Source: UBA3210 sp963610315 (GTDB lineage Bacteria; Bacillota_I; Bacilli_A; RFN20; CAG-449). From it: a DNA stretch of 47,187 nucleotides. The DNA is taken from the NCBI GenBank assembly GCA_963610315.1, contig CAVDMV010000013.1, positions 1-47,187 of the forward strand, given 5' to 3'. Below, one piece after another: positions 16,265 through 25,472 of the stretch. A model generated the notes under the pieces. The model made no database searches, had not been told where the DNA came from, and saw only the letters and a program-made list of their open reading frames with translations. Numbering within the stretch: the first letter of the stretch is position 1; the number at the start of each line of letters is the position of its first letter. The translations under genes and the position numbers were made by a program.

Positions 16265-17368
16265 CTAAACGTTAAATCTAATTAAGAGGCAATCGCCATC
16301 TTTAACTTTGTAAGCTTTACCTTCAGTACGAATCTTACCTGCTTCTTTTAAAGCTTTTTCACTTCTTAATTCATGAATATCGTTATATGAATAAACTTCT
16401 GCGCAGATAAATCCTCTTTCAAAATCAGTATGAATTGTTCCCGCACATTCAGGTGCGCTCATACCATTAGTGAAATTCCAAGCTCTTACTTCATCTTCAC
16501 CAACTGTAAAGAATGTTGATAAATTTAATAAACCATAAGTTGTATGAACTAGTCGATCTAGACCAGTTTCACTTACTCCTAATGCAGAAAGATATTCTAA
16601 TTTTTCTTCTTTAGATAATTTAGATAATTCTTCTTCAACATTCGCGCTTATCGCGATAACGGAAGAGCCTTCTTCATCCGCGATTTTCTTTACTTCGTTA
16701 TAATATTTACTTCCTTCTGGATTCGCGTAATCTTCTTCAGTAACATTCGCGACATAAACGACCTTTTTATAAGTTAATAAATTGTAGTTAGATAAAAGAA
16801 CTTTTTCTTCATCAGTGAATGATAATGAACGAACTAATTTTTCATTTTGTAAACATTCTCTTAATTTAACTAAAAGATTATATTCTTGAACAGATTCTTT
16901 ATCTTTCGAAGTTCTTGCTTTAGTTTCTACTTTAACAATTCTTTTTTCAACGACATCTAAATCAGAAAAAATTAATTCTAAGTTAATTGTTTCAATATCT
17001 CTTTTTGGATCTACAGTATTTTCTACGTGAATAATATCAGGATTATCAAAGCAACGAACGACGTGACAAATCGCATCACAGTTTCTAATATTACCTAAGA
17101 ATTGGTTACCTAAGCCTTCACCTTTTGATGCCCCTTTAACTAAACCTGCAATATCAGTAAATTCACAAGTTGCTTTAACAATCTTTTTAGGATTGAAGAT
17201 TGAAACTAAATCATCAACTCGAGGATCGTTTACTTCAACAACCCCGGAGTTAGGTTTAATAGTCGCAAAAGGATAGTTTGCAGCTTCAACATTAGAATTT
17301 GTAATTGCATTAAATAAAGTTGATTTACCAACATTTGGTAAGCCAACAATTCCAGCTTTTAATGACAT
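16265..17368 (-). CDS. ychF: Redox/ribosome-associated ATPase YchF
   Basis: A 367-residue member of the Obg-related YchF family. The P-loop is GLPNVGKSTLFN (about residue 8); the G4-like region is NVTE instead of NKxD, consistent with preference for ATP. The coiled-coil insert and C-terminal TGS-like domain are present (FTVGEDEVRAWNFT, ERGFICAEVY). YchF binds ribosomes and is linked to stress responses. It is the first gene of the ychF-ispF-gltX-plsC-dgkB run and begins after about 120 bases of AT-rich leader downstream of the ECF operon terminator; TATGAT near 17433 is a possible -10. Confidence 0.94.
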   Translation of the reverse strand: MSLKAGIVGLPNVGKSTLFNAITNSNVEAANYPFATIKPNSGVVEVNDPRVDDLVSIFNPKKIVKATCEFTDIAGLVKGASKGEGLGNQFLGNIRNCDAICHVVRCFDNPDIIHVENTVDPKRDIETINLELIFSDLDVVEKRIVKVETKARTSKDKESVQEYNLLVKLRECLQNEKLVRSLSFTDEEKVLLSNYNLLTYKKVVYVANVTEEDYANPEGSKYYNEVKKIADEEGSSVIAISANVEEELSKLSKEEKLEYLSALGVSETGLDRLVHTTYGLLNLSTFFTVGEDEVRAWNFTNGMSAPECAGTIHTDFERGFICAEVYSYNDIHELRSEKALKEAGKIRTEGKAYKVKDGDCLLIRFNV

Positions 17369-17485
17369 TTTATATATCTCCTTTTTTCTTAAAGTCTAAG
17401 ATTTAAAAATCTTGCGTTATTACTTTATCATAAATTAGGTGTTTTTAATAGATATTTAATAAAATTAAATATTTCTTACATTTAA

Positions 17486-17510
17486 AAAGGAGGTCGTTAT
17501 TAACCTCCCT
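17486..17510 (-). terminator. Intrinsic terminator of the ECF operon
   Basis: GGAGGT and ACCTCC (stem, loop about 8 bases) are followed on the minus strand by TTTTT. It begins at the stop codon of the ECF ATPase gene, so the operon ends here. Confidence 0.78.
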
Positions 17511-18930
17511 AGATACTTTTTTGACTATTAAAGAATTCATCAACTAATTCTTTTTCACCAGTTTTATATAATTTCCCTTCTTTAATCCAAATAGTTTTAT
17601 CACATATCGCATGAGCGCATCGAATATCATGTGTTACAACAATCATTGTGTTTCCGCTTTCTTCATGAATTTCATTTAAGACATTAATCATTTCTTTTAG
17701 TCCTTGATAATCTTGCCCAACTGTTGGTTCATCTAAGATTAATATTTTTGGATCACTCGCGACGACTGAAGCGATAGAGACTCTTCTTTTTTGACCTTCA
17801 GAAAGTGATTGAGGGTGTCTAGAATATAACTTTTCAACATCAAATTTACGTGCTATTTCTAACGCATATTCTTTAGATTTTGCGTTAAATTCAATCTCTT
17901 TTTGAACAGTTGGCATAAAAAGTTGATAATCAGGATTTTGATAAATCACACCGACATAGCGATAAAATTTCTTATTTCCTCTTTTAGAAGGTAATTTAAG
18001 ATCAATATTTTGTTTAATAAATCCAGATGAACATTTATTTAATCTAGCGATTAAGCGCATTAATGTTGTTTTCCCTCCCCCATTTTCACCTAAAATGAGA
18101 GTTCGAGAACCTTCTAAAATATTAAAAGTTACATCATCAATAATAACTTTTTTCTTATCTTTAAACGAGACATTACATAGTGATAAAATAGGTTTTTTAT
18201 CTCCATAATGAGGTAATGAATCCTCGATTTTAATTGATTGTTCCACTAAATATTTTTCTTTTTCATCGATTTTAATAACATTTTTATCTTTTAAAGCATA
18301 AACATTATCAACATAAGGTAAAACTAAATCTAAACGATGTTCAATGACAATAATCGCATAATTTAATTTAACTAATGTCTTTAAAGTTGACATTAATTTA
18401 TGCGCGCTTATTAGATCGAGATTTGCGAGAGGCTCATCAAGAAGAACAATCTTTTGTCCCATCGCTAAAGTCGAGGCAGTGATGATTCTTTGTTTTTGTC
18501 CCCCGGAGCAAACTCTATTTTCCCATTTTGGATCAATAGACATCACCTTAGAAACTGTATCGATTTGCTTTTTAATATTAGCCGCGTTTACTCCTAAATT
18601 TTCTAAACCAAAGGCAATTTCATCTTCAACATATTTATGGAGAATTTGTTCATCAGCATTTTGTAAAACAACACCTACTTCTTTAGTAATTTGACCAAGT
18701 GATTTAGTTTTAATATTTGTTTCGTTAATTAAGACTTCTCCTTGAATATAGCCATTATTAATATGAGGAATAATACCACTTATTAAATACATTAAAGTTG
18801 ATTTACCTTCACCAGAATAGCCAGAAAGTAAATTTAAAGTACCATATTCAATTTTTAAGTTTACATCGTGTAGAATCTCATTTTTATTGTCATAAGAAAA
18901 ACTGACATTTTTTAGTTCGATCGCGTTCAT
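17509..18930 (-). CDS. ECF transporter fused ATPase (two ABC domains)
   Basis: A 473-residue protein with two complete ABC ATPase domains in one chain, equivalent to EcfA1 and EcfA2 joined. Domain 1 has Walker A GYSGEGKST, signature SGGQKQR and Walker B LLDEPLANLD. Domain 2 (from about residue 250) has Walker A GENGGGKTT, signature LSEGQKRR and Walker B LILDEPTVGQD. It powers uptake through the membrane T and S subunits upstream. The ATG at 18930 overlaps the TGA of ecfT (ATGA); an upstream in-frame ATG at 18969 lies within ecfT and is rejected. Housekeeping ECF modules normally use separate A1 and A2 genes; the fused form is typical of modules dedicated to one substrate. Confidence 0.9.
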   Translation of the reverse strand: MNAIELKNVSFSYDNKNEILHDVNLKIEYGTLNLLSGYSGEGKSTLMYLISGIIPHINNGYIQGEVLINETNIKTKSLGQITKEVGVVLQNADEQILHKYVEDEIAFGLENLGVNAANIKKQIDTVSKVMSIDPKWENRVCSGGQKQRIITASTLAMGQKIVLLDEPLANLDLISAHKLMSTLKTLVKLNYAIIVIEHRLDLVLPYVDNVYALKDKNVIKIDEKEKYLVEQSIKIEDSLPHYGDKKPILSLCNVSFKDKKKVIIDDVTFNILEGSRTLILGENGGGKTTLMRLIARLNKCSSGFIKQNIDLKLPSKRGNKKFYRYVGVIYQNPDYQLFMPTVQKEIEFNAKSKEYALEIARKFDVEKLYSRHPQSLSEGQKRRVSIASVVASDPKILILDEPTVGQDYQGLKEMINVLNEIHEESGNTMIVVTHDIRCAHAICDKTIWIKEGKLYKTGEKELVDEFFNSQKSI

Positions 18931-19610
18931 AAAATAATTACTCCTACACAATTTACGATTACTCCACATAAAAAGATTAAATCAATAATATTAATATATG
19001 ACTTTTTATAGATAGAATAAGATTTACTTTCTAAAGAAAAGCCCCTTGTTTCAATTGATAAAGATAAGGTATCAGAAATATTAACTAAACGCATAACGAA
19101 AGGAATTAAGAAAGCTCTATAAAATACCTTGATATTAAAAATATTACCTGCCCCTCGAGTTTTCATCGCTTCTTTTACTCTTTTAATTTCATCTTTTAAT
19201 GAGGAAGGAAAACTTGTCGCAATAAGCATTCCGAGAGTAATGCTTCTTGGGCATCTAAGAGTAGATAAATTTCTTACCATATCATTAGGTTCAACGTTCA
19301 TTCCTAACGCTAAAGCAATAAATACTGCACCAAAACGATTTGCCATCGCGATAAATGAAGGCCAAGAATAAGAATTAACTAAGAAAGCAATTAAAGAAAA
19401 TAATCCTCCAATAATTAAATAAGAAATTAATGCCCTTAAAGCTTTTTTCTTATTTCCAAAAAGAAAGATCCATACATATAATGTTCCTAAAAAATAACTA
19501 CATTTAATTTCGTTCGCGAATATTAAACCAATAACCATAACACTTACGGCACTTATTAAAATAAATAATGGATAAATCTTATTATTTTCTTTTAGTTTAA
19601 AAAATTCCAT
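18927..19610 (-). CDS. ECF transporter transmembrane T subunit
   Basis: A 227-residue membrane protein of the EcfT family, which couples the ATPases to the substrate-binding subunit. Several helices occupy the first half. The family's paired A-R-G type coupling motifs are seen as KTRGAG (about residue 149) and ETRGFS (about residue 196), which insert into the ATPase grooves. The gene is shorter than many EcfT proteins (about 260 residues) but both coupling motifs are present. It is flanked by overlaps of 1-4 bases with both the S and A genes, so all three are translationally coupled. Confidence 0.85.
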   Translation of the reverse strand: MEFFKLKENNKIYPLFILISAVSVMVIGLIFANEIKCSYFLGTLYVWIFLFGNKKKALRALISYLIIGGLFSLIAFLVNSYSWPSFIAMANRFGAVFIALALGMNVEPNDMVRNLSTLRCPRSITLGMLIATSFPSSLKDEIKRVKEAMKTRGAGNIFNIKVFYRAFLIPFVMRLVNISDTLSLSIETRGFSLESKSYSIYKKSYINIIDLIFLCGVIVNCVGVIIL

Positions 19611-20299
19611 TATTTAATTACTCCTGCTTTTTTTAGTTCCTTAGAGATAATTATTCCAATTATAGAACCTACAAAAGAAATAGCAATTATCGCAAGTCCC
19701 ATTAAAATAATTAATAATGGATTATTATTTCCAATAAATAAACTGACGGCAGATTTTTCATTTCCAGAAGGAGAATACATGATATTGTAATAGAAAAATA
19801 ACATTGGATAAGTTAAAGGGATGTATAAAGTCGATGCGATAATACAGCCAATATCAGTTTTAAAACCTTTAAAAATAAGTGCGACTAATTCAGCGATTAA
19901 TGCGCATAGAACAATACATACCATTGGAGGAAACATAAAGACTAAGACGCAACTAATTAATAAACCTTGAATTAATAATGCACCTGGTTTTCTTACTTTC
20001 ATAATTCCAATGATTGGAAAAATAGAAAATTGTAAAGCTAAGCCTAATTGAATAATTCCTATGACAGGGATATTAACAAGTAATGGCATAATCGCACCAG
20101 TACATAAAGTACACGCGGTCATAATCGCTAAAAAGACAATATCTTTAATCTTATATTTTTGAAAGAATTTGTCCTCTTTTTCTTCATTATTAGTTTTTTT
20201 TGAATCATCTAATTCTTTATTATTTTTAATATCTTCTTCAACATTATTAACTAAGGAAGAAGCAATATCTAATTCTTCATTGTTCGTTTCTTCGTTCAT
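19610..20299 (-). CDS. ECF transporter S subunit, substrate unknown
   Basis: A 229-residue protein. Residues 1 to about 48 are highly charged (many Glu, Asp, Asn and Lys) and look cytoplasmic and disordered. After that come about six hydrophobic helices with the ECF S-component look (KDIVFLAIMTACTLCTGAI, then PGALLIQGLL). Its position upstream of ecfT and a fused ecfA, with overlaps, makes it the substrate-binding subunit. It resembles the Trep_Strep/MptD type of S protein, but I cannot assign a vitamin or metal. No riboswitch that would reveal the substrate is visible upstream. An unusual feature is the long acidic N-terminal extension. Confidence 0.78.
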   Translation of the reverse strand: MNEETNNEELDIASSLVNNVEEDIKNNKELDDSKKTNNEEKEDKFFQKYKIKDIVFLAIMTACTLCTGAIMPLLVNIPVIGIIQLGLALQFSIFPIIGIMKVRKPGALLIQGLLISCVLVFMFPPMVCIVLCALIAELVALIFKGFKTDIGCIIASTLYIPLTYPMLFFYYNIMYSPSGNEKSAVSLFIGNNNPLLIILMGLAIIAISFVGSIIGIIISKELKKAGVIK

Positions 20300-20380
20300 A
20301 ATTCACCATTTATATAATTTAAAAATTATATACCTTCTTTTAACAAAGATATTTTATCGGTAAAAAAACGAAATATCAAT

Positions 20381-20425
20381 AAAAAGTTAGTCTTAACTAA
20401 ATAAAGTTAATTCATTCTAACTTTG
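20381..20425 (-). terminator. Intrinsic terminator of the ABC transporter pair
   Basis: On the minus strand AAGTTAG pairs with CTAACTT at the base, and TTAACT/AGTTAA forms the upper stem, followed by TTTTTATT. The stop codon of the ABC gene (TAG at 20417-20419) is within the lower arm. Confidence 0.75.
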
Positions 20426-23170
20426 TAATTGTTTTAACGGACTTTCTTTTAAAGTTTTATATGTCGATAATGAACTCGAAAGAATTCCCATAAATAAGGC
20501 AATAAGAAAAACAATAACTAGTGGGAAATAGGAATTTAACGAAAATGAAATACTAATTCCAAGCATCCCTTTATTCATTAAAAAGATGATTGTTCCAAGC
20601 GCGACTATTGATAAAGTACCAGAATATAAGCATAAATACAAACTAAAGAAATCAAATTGATTTTTAATGCTCTCTTTTGAATACCCTAAACAAGTATAAA
20701 TACCAATTTCTTTTTTATTATCACGGACAAAGATATATGAAGACATGACAATCATTAAAAATGAAGCTAGTAAACAAAATGAAGAAAAGATGCTTAAACC
20801 GAGGTTAATATAATAAATTGTTTCATCAATTTTTGCTTTATAATCTAAATATGGATTAGTGAATTCATAATCTTTATATTTTTCATTTAAGTTTTTTAAA
20901 TCAGTATTAATATCTTCGCCATTATATTTAAATAAGACGTTATTAATATAATATGATGTACTTCCATTAAGAAGAGAGGAAGATAAAAAAATCATAGGCC
21001 ATAAAGGTTCAATATATAAAGCAAGATCATTATCTTCAACAATACCGACAATTTTAACTTCAACAATCTTAAAATGGTTTTCATATTGACCATTAGATTT
21101 AGTAATTTCGTCGAGTAAAAGAAAATATAATTGCTTATTTTTTAAATCATCGATGTTATGCGTAATATTTAATTTATCGAGTAATCCAGTTGATAAAATT
21201 ACTTCATTTTGATTAGTTGCTTCTTTCCCTATAATATTTAAATCATCTTTTTTATAAGCTTTTAAAGAGACAAAATTATCTTTTTGAGAATCTAATAAAC
21301 CTAAAGATAACATATTATCGTTACCTTGAAATGAAGTAGATTGATATGATTCTAAATTTTGATCTGAAAAAGAATTTAAATCGATAAATTCTTCGATCAT
21401 TTCATAATTATCTGATAGATAAGTAGGTAAGGAAAAACCATTCATAAGGACACTTTCAATTAATGAATATCCTCCATTTGACATTGGGATATAATTTAAT
21501 AAATTATCATTTTCTTTTAAAACATTCTCAATATCATAAACTTTCATTTCTTTATTATAATTGTAGAAGAAATATAAATAATAATGATCTTCATCAAGTT
21601 CATCAATTTGATAAGAAAATAATTCCATTGATTTATCGAGTAAATATTTCTTTAAAAAAATGTAAATTTTATCTTTTTCTACCGCGATAAAATTTATTTT
21701 CTTGGTCGTCCAAGGATAATAATCTTCTTTTTCTAAATCATAAGAATAAGGTAACTGCATAATTGTTTCAACAACATATTCATTCCAATAAGGATTTGAA
21801 TGATATATTTTAGGAGAAGAAGATACGTTATAACCAACTAAAAATAATCTAATTTCTAATTCATATTGCCACGAAGCATTCGCGATAAAAATAGAAATAG
21901 GAATTTTATGATATTTTAAATAATTATCATATAGACTACTAGCACCTGTACATTCAACATTTAATAATGAACATAAAGAATACACCTTTGATAAAGGTAA
22001 GTTAAGAATAATATCATCGTTACCAATACTAAGTGAAGAAGAATAGATATAATTTTCTGCATCCTCAATATAACTAAATTCATTTACTGAAGCAATTGAA
22101 TATCCTTTTAAAAGAGTTAAATTACCATTGATATTAAGCAAGAAACGATTATCATCTTTAAAGAAATTTAAAAAATTAGTCATATATTTACTACCTATAT
22201 AACAGGATTCATTAAAATAATTATCATATATGAGTTCAATTTCTTCTCTATCAATACTTAATGATGATGGAGTAATATTTGATTCATTTTTATTTTTCAT
22301 TACAATCTTTGTTTCATCAATCATTTTTGAAAAACTATTCATAATTGAGCTAGAAAAAGAAGACGTAAGAATTAAACAAAATCCTAAGCAAACTAAGGCA
22401 ATCATCGAACTAAATGAGCATATTAAAGTTCTAATTCTCTTTTTCGAAACAATATTATGAACATGATGAATTAAATATTTATAAGGTAAAGAATTTTTCT
22501 TGTTAATAGTCTTTTTTTCGATATTACCTTCTTCTTTAATAATAGGTAAAGAATGATCTTTTAATTCGAAATAAGGAATATTATGTTCAATTAATAAATC
22601 TACATCATGGGTGACCATAATAATAATCTTAGTTAAAGCCAATTCTTTTAAAATATTAAATACGAGTTTCTTATTTTGAGTATCAAGTCCTGAAGTAATT
22701 TCATCCGCGAGAATTAAAGGAGGATCTTTTATTAAGCTCATCGCAAGATTTACTCTTTGGAGTTCTCCTCCAGAAAGAGTTGAAATCTTTTGATTTAATT
22801 TCACTTTTAAATTTAATTTCTCAAATACTTCATTAATTTTCTTTTCATCATCAACTTTAGTAATTAATTTAATGTTTGTTAAGATTGATTCATTTTCAAT
22901 TAATCGAGGAGATTGAAAAATGAATGACATTTCATTAAAACGCATTAAGCTTTTCTTTTTATCATTCATCTTCTTTACATCATCATTAAAGAATTTATAT
23001 TCACCAGTAAAATTTTCTTCCATTAAACCAATGATGTTTAATAAAGTAGATTTTCCACTTCCAGAAGGACCAACAAGAACATATAAACCAGGTTTAGATA
23101 TTTCGATATTAATATCTTTTAAAATATCTTCTTCATGATATTGAATAGATACATTTTTTAAACTTATCAT
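20417..23170 (-). CDS. ABC transporter, fused ATPase and FtsX-type permease (large)
   Basis: A 917-residue protein. Residues 1 to about 215 are an ABC ATPase (Walker A GPSGSGKST about residue 34, signature LSGGELQR, Walker B ILADEITSGLD where the usual Pro is Ile). One helix at about residue 255 is followed by about 480 residues of probably extracytoplasmic sequence, then three C-terminal helices with the FtsX/MacB permease pattern (SSYIFVRDNKKEIGIYTCLGYS). This is the MacB-like mechanotransmission type rather than an importer. Such proteins often export peptides, lipids or give antibiotic-peptide resistance. It starts 1 base after the ABC gene upstream, with which it may form a heterodimer. 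No two-component system is adjacent. Confidence 0.85.
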   Translation of the reverse strand: MISLKNVSIQYHEEDILKDINIEISKPGLYVLVGPSGSGKSTLLNIIGLMEENFTGEYKFFNDDVKKMNDKKKSLMRFNEMSFIFQSPRLIENESILTNIKLITKVDDEKKINEVFEKLNLKVKLNQKISTLSGGELQRVNLAMSLIKDPPLILADEITSGLDTQNKKLVFNILKELALTKIIIMVTHDVDLLIEHNIPYFELKDHSLPIIKEEGNIEKKTINKKNSLPYKYLIHHVHNIVSKKRIRTLICSFSSMIALVCLGFCLILTSSFSSSIMNSFSKMIDETKIVMKNKNESNITPSSLSIDREEIELIYDNYFNESCYIGSKYMTNFLNFFKDDNRFLLNINGNLTLLKGYSIASVNEFSYIEDAENYIYSSSLSIGNDDIILNLPLSKVYSLCSLLNVECTGASSLYDNYLKYHKIPISIFIANASWQYELEIRLFLVGYNVSSSPKIYHSNPYWNEYVVETIMQLPYSYDLEKEDYYPWTTKKINFIAVEKDKIYIFLKKYLLDKSMELFSYQIDELDEDHYYLYFFYNYNKEMKVYDIENVLKENDNLLNYIPMSNGGYSLIESVLMNGFSLPTYLSDNYEMIEEFIDLNSFSDQNLESYQSTSFQGNDNMLSLGLLDSQKDNFVSLKAYKKDDLNIIGKEATNQNEVILSTGLLDKLNITHNIDDLKNKQLYFLLLDEITKSNGQYENHFKIVEVKIVGIVEDNDLALYIEPLWPMIFLSSSLLNGSTSYYINNVLFKYNGEDINTDLKNLNEKYKDYEFTNPYLDYKAKIDETIYYINLGLSIFSSFCLLASFLMIVMSSYIFVRDNKKEIGIYTCLGYSKESIKNQFDFFSLYLCLYSGTLSIVALGTIIFLMNKGMLGISISFSLNSYFPLVIVFLIALFMGILSSSLSTYKTLKESPLKQLQS

Positions 23171-23171
23171 A

Positions 23172-25199
23172 CTAGTCCTCCCTTAAAATTGAAGCGATAT
23201 TAATTTTTGAAATACCATAACTTGATGAAATTGAACTTAAAAAGGAAGAAACTAAAAGTAACGCGAATAAATAGAATGTATTTTTTAAAGTAGGTAGTAA
23301 GGTAAATAACTTAATACCTATCATACCTTTAAGTATGATGTTAATAATTTGGCCTAATAGCATATATAAAACAACGCTTAAAATAAAAGAAGATAGACCG
23401 ATAAGTAAAGATTGAAGAAGAAAAATATCACTGATGTCTTCTTTAAAAATACCTAGTGATCTCATAATACCAATATCTTTTTTATAATCATTAACAAATG
23501 AATATAAGCATAAACAAAGGAGCATTAATGAAATAATTAAAGTAATCGCGATAAAGATTGTTAAAGCGTTATTTATTGAATCATACATCGTCTTAAAACT
23601 ATTAACTAAGGTAAGAGGTTCATTTTCCACTAGATAAGCAAAATCTTCACCTTTTAAAGAAGCTATCCGATTATATATATTCTTAACTTTATCAATATCA
23701 TTTATTTCTGCATATAAATATTGGCTAGAAAAAGTATCATTAATTCCTGTTAGTTCACTCATCCGGTCGTAAAGCGTTATTTCTTCATTATATAAATTAG
23801 ATAAAGAAGGTAAGATAATACTTTTAGCTAAGTTTTCTAATCCTTCAAGAGGATAATAAATACGCGGTTCACTCATTAAAGAAAATTCATTGACTACTCC
23901 AACGATGGTAAAATATTGGGAAAGAGTAAATGAATCATAAATGACTGAGCGATCTTCTAACATGAATTCAGTTTGTTTATTTAGTGATATACTAAATTGA
24001 TTAGTTTCTAAAATCTTTTTTGCTTCTTTATTAATAACAACTTCTTTTATACTAGATTTATCTTTAGGAAATCTACCTTCTATTTCATTTTTAAAATATT
24101 CTTCCATCGAAGAAGAATAAGGGATAAATTCAATGTTGTTATAATAAATTTTACTTCCTAAAGGATATTGGATTTCAGGATAAAAAGTAAAGATCGAAGT
24201 TAAATCATAATGGTATGAATCTTGAGGAATAAGGTGAGTTAGATTAATCTTTTCTTTTTGATCAAAGCGAGTTAGTTTTACTAAAGAGAAATTTGAATTT
24301 TCAATTTTAGTCGTCTTTTGTAAGCTCACTCTTAATAAATTATAATGAAGATATTTATTCCCTTTTTCTTCAATATTTTGATTAATTGAAGTACTTAAAG
24401 ATAAGCTTAATAAAAAGAAACATAAAGATATTCCTAAAGCAATTAAAGATAAGATAGATTTTAATAAATTCTTCTTCAAAGAAAATAAACTAACGCGGCT
24501 TTTAGCCTTAAAACTAAGGTTAAATGTCTTTTTTTCTAAATGTTTATATTCATGCTTAAAATCAAAATTCTGGTTAATTTTATGTTCTTTTAATTCTAAC
24601 ACTCCATCAGAAAATTCTTTTACATGCCTTAAATTATGAGAAACGACAATCACTAATGTATTTAAAGAAATACTCTTTAATAATTTCATCACTTCATAAG
24701 CATTTTTTTCATCTAATGCACCAGTAGGTTCATCACAAAAAACAATTTTTGAAGAAGCAATTATCGCACGGGCTAACGCAAAACGTTGTTTTTCTCCACC
24801 GGATAAAGAAGAAACATCCGCGTATGATCTTTTACTAATTTTTAATTTATCCAACAATTTCTTAATATCTAATTTCTTATCTTTTTTAGATATTTCTTTT
24901 TTTAAATTAACATTTTCATAAGGGCTTAAAAAAGAAACTAAATTATAGTTTTGATAAACAAATGATGTATAAGAATTTCTAAATGATTCAAAGTCTTTTA
25001 TTTTTCTTTCTTCAAAATATATTTCTCCTTTATCCATCTTTTCTATTCCCATTAAACATTTTAAAAGAGTCGATTTACCACCTCCTGATGGACCAACAAT
25101 AAAAAACATTCCTTTTGACGGTAAAGAGAAACTAACATCATCTAATATCCGTTCATTCTTATATATCTTAGTTAAATTTTTTACTTCTAAATAATGCAT
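23172..25199 (-). CDS. ABC transporter, fused ATPase and FtsX-type permease
   Basis: A 675-residue protein of the same plan as its downstream neighbour: ABC ATPase (Walker A GPSGGGKST residues 36-44, signature LSGGEKQRFALARA, Walker B IVFCDEPTGALD), a helix near residue 250, an outer domain of about 290 residues, then three C-terminal helices with YSFVNDYKKDIGIMRSLGIF, the FtsX/MacB signature. The ectodomain is roughly 200 residues shorter than that of the partner. It is first in the pair and its ribosome-binding site (AGGAGA) is buried in the 3' arm of a terminator-like hairpin, so its expression may be gated. The substrate is unknown. Confidence 0.85.
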   Translation of the reverse strand: MHYLEVKNLTKIYKNERILDDVSFSLPSKGMFFIVGPSGGGKSTLLKCLMGIEKMDKGEIYFEERKIKDFESFRNSYTSFVYQNYNLVSFLSPYENVNLKKEISKKDKKLDIKKLLDKLKISKRSYADVSSLSGGEKQRFALARAIIASSKIVFCDEPTGALDEKNAYEVMKLLKSISLNTLVIVVSHNLRHVKEFSDGVLELKEHKINQNFDFKHEYKHLEKKTFNLSFKAKSRVSLFSLKKNLLKSILSLIALGISLCFFLLSLSLSTSINQNIEEKGNKYLHYNLLRVSLQKTTKIENSNFSLVKLTRFDQKEKINLTHLIPQDSYHYDLTSIFTFYPEIQYPLGSKIYYNNIEFIPYSSSMEEYFKNEIEGRFPKDKSSIKEVVINKEAKKILETNQFSISLNKQTEFMLEDRSVIYDSFTLSQYFTIVGVVNEFSLMSEPRIYYPLEGLENLAKSIILPSLSNLYNEEITLYDRMSELTGINDTFSSQYLYAEINDIDKVKNIYNRIASLKGEDFAYLVENEPLTLVNSFKTMYDSINNALTIFIAITLIISLMLLCLCLYSFVNDYKKDIGIMRSLGIFKEDISDIFLLQSLLIGLSSFILSVVLYMLLGQIINIILKGMIGIKLFTLLPTLKNTFYLFALLLVSSFLSSISSSYGISKINIASILRED

Positions 25200-25237
25200 A
25201 AAAAAATCTCCTACACTAATAATAATGTGGAGATTTA
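25200..25237 (-). terminator. Terminator hairpin containing the ABC gene's ribosome-binding site
   Basis: On the minus strand AAATCTCCACA pairs with TGT-A-GGAGATTT (11 bp, one bulged A, 10-base loop) and is followed by seven T residues and then the ATG of the ABC gene. The 3' arm includes AGGAGA, the only good ribosome-binding site for that gene. The element can end the DUF951 operon and at the same time mask the start of the next gene. Confidence 0.72.
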
Positions 25238-25265
25238 ACGTAAAATCCTAAATTTAAATATATTA

Positions 25266-25472
25266 TTATTTATTCTCTTCTTTAATAACCTTCTTTGCTT
25301 TGTTATTAAAATCATTACGTGGAAGCATGATAATCGCTCCGCAGGCAAGGCACTTAATCTTAATATCCGCGCCTAAACGAACTATTTCAAATAAGCGTGA
25401 TTTATTAACGCATGGGTGTGGTTTTTTCATTTCGACGATATCATTTAATGTATAGTCTTCTGATTTAATCAT
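25266..25472 (-). CDS. DUF951 family protein
   Basis: A 68-residue protein of the DUF951 family (B. subtilis YyzM-like). The family core is seen as VEMKKPHPC (about residues 13-21), RLGADIKIKCLACG and IIMLPRNDF; the CxxC (CLAC) and the earlier Cys suggest metal binding. Its function is unknown; homologues are often next to ychF or in translation-related operons. The start codon overlaps the end of folD by 8 bases, so it is translated with the folate enzymes. It is the last gene before the terminator-like element at 25200-25237. Confidence 0.8.
   Translation of the reverse strand: MIKSEDYTLNDIVEMKKPHPCVNKSRLFEIVRLGADIKIKCLACGAIIMLPRNDFNNKAKKVIKEENK

Noticed and set aside
20300..20380. A riboswitch upstream of the ECF S subunit that would name its substrate
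   Set aside because: The interval is only about 80 bases, AT-rich, and shows no known aptamer sequence such as TPP, cobalamin or FMN.
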